Positions 6,901 to 9,972 of a stretch of DNA of 9,972 bases are shown piece after piece. How positions within the stretch are numbered: the first letter of the stretch is position 1; each line of letters starts with the position of its first letter. A program made the translations under genes and the position numbers. The stretch is from the NCBI GenBank assembly GCA_013811715.1, contig JACCUS010000059.1, positions 1 through 9,972 on the forward strand. The letters are read 5' to 3'. Below the pieces are notes generated by a model that was not told the origin of the DNA, did no database searches, and saw only the letters and a program-made list of their open reading frames with translations. The DNA comes from Nocardioidaceae bacterium (lineage in GTDB: Bacteria > Actinomycetota > Actinomycetes > Propionibacteriales > Nocardioidaceae).

Positions 6901-8870
6901 TCCTTGGGCATGGCGTCACGCCGGCGCAGCCCGAAGTCGTAGATCCAGGCCGCTCCGTCGCTTCTGTTCAGTTCATACGGCCGCTCGTCGACGACCTCCA
7001 CGCCCATCGCCGAAAGAACCGGCAGCACGTCTGACAGGCTCAGCGGCGTACCGGTGCGGTAGACCTTGAAGCGAGCCTCGCCCTCGGCGGCGTCGGCGGG
7101 CGCGTACAGCGACAGGCCGATCGACGAGGTGCCCATGTCCTCGATCCGCTGTAGGTCGGCCGCCGCGACCCGGGGCGAGAAGTCCTCCTTGAACGCCTCG
7201 GGGAAGGCGCCGCCGTACACCCTTGCGAGCCGGGCGCCCTCCTCCTCCCCGAATTGGTCGGCGGCCGCCACCGCGAAGTCGTCGGTCCACGACCGGGTCG
7301 CGGCTGCCAGCCGCTGCTCCAGCTCGGGCTCGTCGAACTCGCGCAACATCTCCCCGGGGGCCGCCCGGATGACGAAGTGCAGCCGTGCCAGCACCGACTC
7401 GCTGACACGTGCGGTGTAGTCGATGGTGTCCGCTCCCATGGCGTCCTTGAGGATGCGCTGCATCCGCTCCCGGACCTGCGTGGTGTAGCGGTCGCGGGGG
7501 AGGTAGACGAGGCAGGAGAGGTAGCGGCCGTAGGAGTCGCGGCGGGCGAAGAACCGCAGCTGTCGTCGCTCGCGCAGGCGCAGCACGGCCTCGACGACCG
7601 GCAACAGCTCCTGCACGGGGGTCTGGAAGAGCTCGTCGCGAGGATAGGTCTCGAGGACGTCCATCAGCGCCTTGCCGCTGTGGCTGGACGGTGGGAACCC
7701 GGCGCCGGCCAGCACCTGCACCGCCTTCTCGCGGAGGACGGGGATCCGGGTGATGCTCTCGGTGTATGCCGCAGAGCTGAACAGACCGAGGAAACGGCGC
7801 TCGCCGATGACCTCCCCCGACTCGTCGAACGTCTTGACGCCGACGTAGTCCAGGTATGCCGGTCGGTGGACCGTGGCGCGCGAGTTGGCCTTGGTGATGA
7901 TCATCAGCTGCTTCTCCCGGGCCTTGGCCCGAACGGCCGGGGGCAGCTTGCCGAACGACGTCGACATGTCCTGGTCGGACCTGAGGATCCCGAGCCCGGT
8001 GCCAGGGACGGCGCGGAGCGCGTCCTCGGCATCGACGGTCTCCAGTCGGTACTCGCGATAGCCGAGGAAGGTGAAGTGGTCGTGGGCCAGCCACTCCAGC
8101 AGTGCCCGGCTCTCCTCGACCTCCGTCTCCGAGAGAGGCGGCCGGGTGGCGTGGAGGTCCTCGACGATCTGCATCGCCTTGGCCTTCATCTTCGCCCAGT
8201 CCTCGACCGACTCCCGTACGTCGAGGAGCACTTTGGCAAGCGCCTGCTCGATCATTCGCAGCTCCTGCGCGTCCGTCTCCCGGTCGATCTCCATGTGCAT
8301 CCACGACTCACGCAGCGACTCCGCGCTGTCGGCCCGCTCCTCTCCTTCGCCGTCACAGACTTCGAGGAGGCGGCCGGTGACGTCGCGTCGTACTCGCAGC
8401 AGAGGGTGGATCACGATGTGGATCGACCGCTCTTGGACGGTCAGCGCCATCGTGACGGAGTCGACGAGGAACGGCATGTCGTCGGTGACCACCTCGACGA
8501 CGCTGTGGCCGACCGCGGCCCACTCGTCGTCGTCGGCGGGGGGTGTGAAGACACGGACCGCCGCGGTGCCCTGCGGTCTATCGACGGCGAGCCGGTAATG
8601 GCTCATCGCAGCTCCGTAGACGTCGGCCGGGCTGCGTTCGATCAGGTCTTCGGGGGCGACGTGGCGGTAGTAGACCCCGAGGAGGTGGAGGAGGTGATCT
8701 GGAGTCAGCGAGGTGCCGCCCTCGTTAGGGGCGCCATGCTCGGCCGCCTTCGCGATCAGCTGCTGTTTGGCGTCGTCCGACCTGCTGTGCATGAGCGCGA
8801 CCCGCGATTCTGCCGTTGCCCGGCGCGGCGCCTGTGGCGCGGCGATCGCACGCCGTTTGTGCGACACCAC
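3930..8870 (-). CDS. gdh: NAD-specific glutamate dehydrogenase, large (about 180 kDa) class
   Basis: This enzyme catalyses oxidative deamination of L-glutamate to 2-oxoglutarate, ammonium and NADH in the cytosol, linking amino-acid catabolism to the TCA cycle. The 1646 residues match the class described from Streptomyces clavuligerus and mycobacteria (Rv2476c). A long N-terminal regulatory part (ACT-like and PAS-like in solved relatives) covers about 1-700. The catalytic core has RGGLRWSD at 847-854, with Arg where small GDHs have a substrate-binding Lys. It also has Lys873 in MVKNAV and the presumed catalytic Lys883 in GAKGGF. The dinucleotide-binding stretch VGIGDMSGDVFGNG is at 1017-1030, EGGNLG is at 1173-1178, and a helical C-terminal domain follows. 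In mycobacteria this enzyme is inhibited by GarA; whether that applies here is unknown. The start is uncertain: GTG 8870, GTG 8867 or ATG 8792. The first 26 residues are Arg/Ala-rich with less GC-biased third positions. Confidence 0.97.
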   Translation of the reverse strand: MVSHKRRAIAAPQAPRRATAESRVALMHSRSDDAKQQLIAKAAEHGAPNEGGTSLTPDHLLHLLGVYYRHVAPEDLIERSPADVYGAAMSHYRLAVDRPQGTAAVRVFTPPADDDEWAAVGHSVVEVVTDDMPFLVDSVTMALTVQERSIHIVIHPLLRVRRDVTGRLLEVCDGEGEERADSAESLRESWMHMEIDRETDAQELRMIEQALAKVLLDVRESVEDWAKMKAKAMQIVEDLHATRPPLSETEVEESRALLEWLAHDHFTFLGYREYRLETVDAEDALRAVPGTGLGILRSDQDMSTSFGKLPPAVRAKAREKQLMIITKANSRATVHRPAYLDYVGVKTFDESGEVIGERRFLGLFSSAAYTESITRIPVLREKAVQVLAGAGFPPSSHSGKALMDVLETYPRDELFQTPVQELLPVVEAVLRLRERRQLRFFARRDSYGRYLSCLVYLPRDRYTTQVRERMQRILKDAMGADTIDYTARVSESVLARLHFVIRAAPGEMLREFDEPELEQRLAAATRSWTDDFAVAAADQFGEEEGARLARVYGGAFPEAFKEDFSPRVAAADLQRIEDMGTSSIGLSLYAPADAAEGEARFKVYRTGTPLSLSDVLPVLSAMGVEVVDERPYELNRSDGAAWIYDFGLRRRDAMPKDVRELFQDAFMAVWSGLAESDGFSALVLEGALGWRRISILRAYAKYFRQAGAPFSQTYIEAAFLANVPIARLLVELFEARFDPGSGDDISPDAGARDRAVAELEERITSALDDVASLDQDRILRGYLIAVKATLRTNFYQTGVDGKPKPYVSLKLEPEALPDLPLPRPEFEIFVYSPRVEGVHLRFGAVARGGLRWSDRQEDFRTEVLGLVKAQMVKNAVIVPVGAKGGFYCKRLPDQAADRDAWMAEGISCYKTFISGLLDITDNRVDGKTVPPPRVVRHDPDDTYLVVAADKGTATFSDIANGVAKDYGFWLGDAFASGGSVGYDHKAMGITARGAWESVRRHFRERGIDCQAEDFTCVGIGDMSGDVFGNGMLLSEHICLVAAFDHRHIFLDPAPDAATSYGERRRLFDQQRSSWDDYDRSLISEGGGVYARTLKSIPVTAQVAKALGIDSGAAKMTPAELMRAVLESPVDLLWNGGIGTYVKSAAETNAEAGDKTNDAIRVNGAELRCKAVGEGGNLGLTQRGRIEYARSGGRICTDFIDNSAGVDTSDHEVNIKILLQAVMDSGDITEKQRNELLASMTEEVGRLVLADNHGQNLAMASAESVAAPLMHVHASWIKRLEKQGLINREIEFLPSEKELDARRAAGTGLSAPELAVLLAYTKIVLADQLLQSDFPDDPFLRGELFGYFPSNMRQPYRTQMATHPLRREIIATQAVNSLVNFAGITFFHRLSQETSATAEELAIANLVCREVYGANHLIREINALDGSVDAAVQTDMRLTVRTLIERATRWMVNNRRPPLDSEATVDHFGTAIQEVVQELPKILIGVAAEEYDARRHRLTEAGVPDELAECVAVLPPSYAALEVVEIAKRDDIDALEVARVHATLAERIGLSALLAKIVALPRDDRWQTMARASLRDDLHAVHAQLTAQVLAGTDTAATAADRVAAWEKGDDVVVSRATATLDEITADDGADLARMSVGLRVARAMLT

Positions 8871-8872
8871 CG

Positions 8873-8878
8873 AGACTA
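8873..8878 (-). promoter_or_regulatory. Candidate -10 box for gdh
   Basis: TAGTCT on the minus strand fits the TANNNT -10 pattern. It ends 2 bases before GTG 8870 and 5 bases before GTG 8867, so transcription would start at or just inside the annotated start. That implies either a leaderless mRNA using GTG 8867 or translation from ATG 8792 with a leader of about 75 bases. A CCCGCGCGGG palindrome (8881-8890) lies just upstream, but such palindromes are common at this GC content. No clear -35 is seen. Confidence 0.35.
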
Positions 8879-8960
8879 GCCCCGCGCGGGTCGACGTACA
8901 CCCTGCGGACCCCCGACTCCGGGTATGCGCAGACCGTAGGCGATCCTGCGTGCCGCCTGC

Positions 8961-9821
8961 CTACAGCTCGGAGCGGAGGTCCCACAGCAGCGGGTAGTAG
9001 CGCAGCGGCAGTCGGCTTCGCAGGTAGGCGCTGCCGGACGAGCCGCCGGTGCCGGTCTTGGTGCCGATCATCCGCTCCACCATCGTCACGTGCCGCGCCC
9101 GCCAGCCCGCCGCCAGCTCGTCGTGCTCGATCAGCGCCTCGGCGAGCTCCCACGCGTCGGCGTACCGCGCCCGGTCCCGCGCCGCCGTCCGCAGCGACGC
9201 CCGTACGTGGTCGTCGGTCGCAGTCGCCAGCCCACGCGCGGCGAGTACGGCGACGAACGCCTCCCACAGCGTCGGCTCGTCGAGTCGGCGGTGCAGCCGC
9301 GCCAGCTCGTCGTCGGTCAGGCCGCGGAAGCGCTCCACGAAGGTGGCGTCCTTCGCCCCGGAGACGAACTCCAGCTCGCGGTACTGCACCGACTGGAAGC
9401 CGCTCGCCGGCGAGAGGAGCTGCCGGAAGGTGAGGAAGTCCTGCGGGGTCATCGTCTCGAGCACGGCGATCTGCTCGACGAGGACCCGCTCGATCACGTG
9501 CATCCGCTTCATCAGGTGCTTGGCCCACCAGATCTGGTCGGCGTACATCGCGTCCCGGGCGGTCTCGGCCTCGTGCAGCAGCTGCTGGAACCACAGCTCG
9601 TAGACCTGATGGACCGTGATGAACAACAGCTCGTCGTGGGCCGGCGGGTCGGCCTCGAGCTGCTGGGCGCTCAGCAGCTTCGGCAGCTGGAGGTAGCCCC
9701 CGTAGGTGAGCTTTGCGCCCTGCTCGCCGAAGTGGATGTCCTCCCCCGACCAGTCGCCCACCGTCGGGCCGGTGGTCGGTGTCTGCTCGTCGGTGGTCGG
9801 CGTCCGCTCGTCCGGGCTCAC
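8961..9821 (-). CDS. kynA: Tryptophan 2,3-dioxygenase
   Basis: This cytosolic haem enzyme opens the indole ring of L-tryptophan with O2 to give N-formylkynurenine, the first step of the kynurenine pathway. The 286-residue length is normal for bacteria. Family blocks are in order: LTYGGYLQLPKLL (38-50); FITVHQVYELWF (67-78), with His71 matching the active-site His55 of the Xanthomonas enzyme and Phe67 its Phe51; SPASGFQSVQYRELEF (137-152), the substrate-binding helix; and RHVTMVERMIGTKTGTGGSSG (in two parts, 243-263). In the last block His244 is the proximal haem ligand and Thr258 matches Thr254. All key residues are present, so it should be active. The GTG start at 9821 is the only usable one before Met92. 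The first 20 residues are a polar tail with a duplicated heptad. Kynurenine-pathway partners are not in this window. Confidence 0.97.
   Translation of the reverse strand: MSPDERTPTTDEQTPTTGPTVGDWSGEDIHFGEQGAKLTYGGYLQLPKLLSAQQLEADPPAHDELLFITVHQVYELWFQQLLHEAETARDAMYADQIWWAKHLMKRMHVIERVLVEQIAVLETMTPQDFLTFRQLLSPASGFQSVQYRELEFVSGAKDATFVERFRGLTDDELARLHRRLDEPTLWEAFVAVLAARGLATATDDHVRASLRTAARDRARYADAWELAEALIEHDELAAGWRARHVTMVERMIGTKTGTGGSSGSAYLRSRLPLRYYPLLWDLRSEL
9771..9812. repeat. Two 21-bp tandem repeats inside the start of kynA
   Basis: Positions 9771-9791 and 9792-9812 are 21-bp direct repeats identical at 19 of 21 bases. They encode the consecutive heptads DERTPTT (residues 4-10) and DEQTPTT (11-17) of the tryptophan dioxygenase tail, ahead of the conserved fold. 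The in-frame length and near identity suggest a slippage duplication. Confidence 0.85.
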
Positions 9822-9833
9822 ACCGCCAGGCTA
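9822..9833 (-). promoter_or_regulatory. Candidate -10 box for a leaderless kynA transcript
   Basis: On the minus strand TAGCCT (9833-9828) fits TANNNT and is followed after 6 bases by the GTG start of kynA. That spacing places the expected transcription start at the start codon. No Shine-Dalgarno sequence with usual spacing is present apart from GGCGG directly against the GTG. A recognisable -35 box is missing, so an activator could be needed; the 22-bp repeats begin about 34 bases upstream of this box. Confidence 0.4.
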
Positions 9834-9866
9834 TCGGCCGCCAGCCGGCTTCCCACCCATTCTGGC

Positions 9867-9932
9867 CGCGAGGGGTCGCAAATGCACGCGCGAGAGGTCA
9901 CGGATGCACACGCGAGTGGTCGCAAGTGCTGG
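9867..9932. repeat. Three tandem 22-bp direct repeats between kynA and the divergent gene start
   Basis: Units lie at 9867-9888, 9889-9910 and 9911-9932 with no spacer. On the plus strand each begins CGCGAG, has one variable base, then GGTC, then a GCAAATGCAC-like part. Unit 1 matches unit 2 at 17 of 22 bases and unit 3 at 18 of 22. The 22-bp period is about two helical turns, so equivalent bases face the same side of the DNA, as in arrays of regulator sites. Relative to a kynA transcript starting at 9821 the array spans about -46 to -111; it ends 12 bases before the possible ATG at 9945. An operator array and a dispersed intergenic repeat family are both possible. Confidence 0.8.
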
Positions 9933-9944
9933 CATGATGCGGCC

Positions 9945-9972
9945 ATGGACATGCACGCCGAGATCGCCTACC
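9945..9972 (+). CDS. Possible 5' end of a divergent gene (cut by window edge)
   Basis: Only nine codons are visible, reading MDMHAEIAY from ATG 9945; a second in-frame ATG is at 9951. This opening resembles the first strand of actinobacterial SRPBCC/DUF2505-type proteins, but nine residues cannot support a family assignment. No good Shine-Dalgarno sequence precedes it. The reading is kept because a divergent gene would explain the compact intergenic region with the 22-bp repeats. Confidence 0.35.

Noticed and set aside
7254..8879. Plus-strand open frame of 541 codons antisense to the 5' half of gdh
   Set aside because: Same shadow effect; the minus-strand protein is clearly the real one.
8881..8890. 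Perfect palindrome CCCGCGCGGG upstream of gdh as an operator
   Set aside because: Ten-base GC-only palindromes are frequent by chance at this base composition and nothing else supports it.
8936..8964. Inverted repeat GTAGGC/GCCTAC at the end of kynA as a terminator
   Set aside because: Only a 6-bp stem with a 17-base loop, and no T-run follows; not a convincing intrinsic terminator.
8725..9594. Minus-strand open frame of 289 codons overlapping gdh start and kynA
   Set aside because: It is out of frame with both conserved genes and has shadow composition.

Overview
The window looks like chromosomal DNA of a high-GC actinobacterium. The closest fit is a Nocardioides-like member of the Propionibacteriales, judged from codon use, many GTG starts, a very large (about 180 kDa class) NAD-glutamate dehydrogenase, and protein sequences that resemble actinobacterial relatives from memory. 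No database search was possible. All recognisable genes except a possible fragment at the right edge lie on the minus strand, so transcription reads from right to left.

Layout in order of transcription. At 9945-9972 (+) there is the possible first few codons of a divergent gene. The gap 9822-9944 holds a 66-bp array of three 22-bp direct repeats and a candidate -10 box for kynA. Then come kynA (tryptophan 2,3-dioxygenase, 9821-8961), a 90-bp gap with a candidate -10 box, and the 1646-residue NAD-specific glutamate dehydrogenase (8870-3930). Nine bases after it follow an ABC ATPase (3920-3018) and its ABC-2 type permease (3021-1960), whose start and stop overlap by 4 bases. Next are an 85-residue acidic, proline-rich small protein (1911-1654), prfB (peptide chain release factor 2, 1615-506), and a ferritin-like four-helix-type protein of unknown function cut by the left edge (456-1).

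The genes fall into three themes. The first is amino-acid catabolism: tryptophan to N-formylkynurenine, and glutamate to 2-oxoglutarate plus ammonium. The second is an ABC exporter of unknown substrate, probably co-translated with the glutamate dehydrogenase. The third is translation termination followed by a probable stress-induced gene.

No tRNA, rRNA, CRISPR array, insertion sequence or prophage signal is visible, and no novel multi-gene system stands out; most of the window is ordinary core chromosome. The items most worth following up are a near-perfect SigB/SigF-type promoter (GTTT-N16-GGGTAC) placed so close to the ferritin-like gene that its mRNA should be almost leaderless, and the 22-bp triple repeat between kynA and the divergent gene start.
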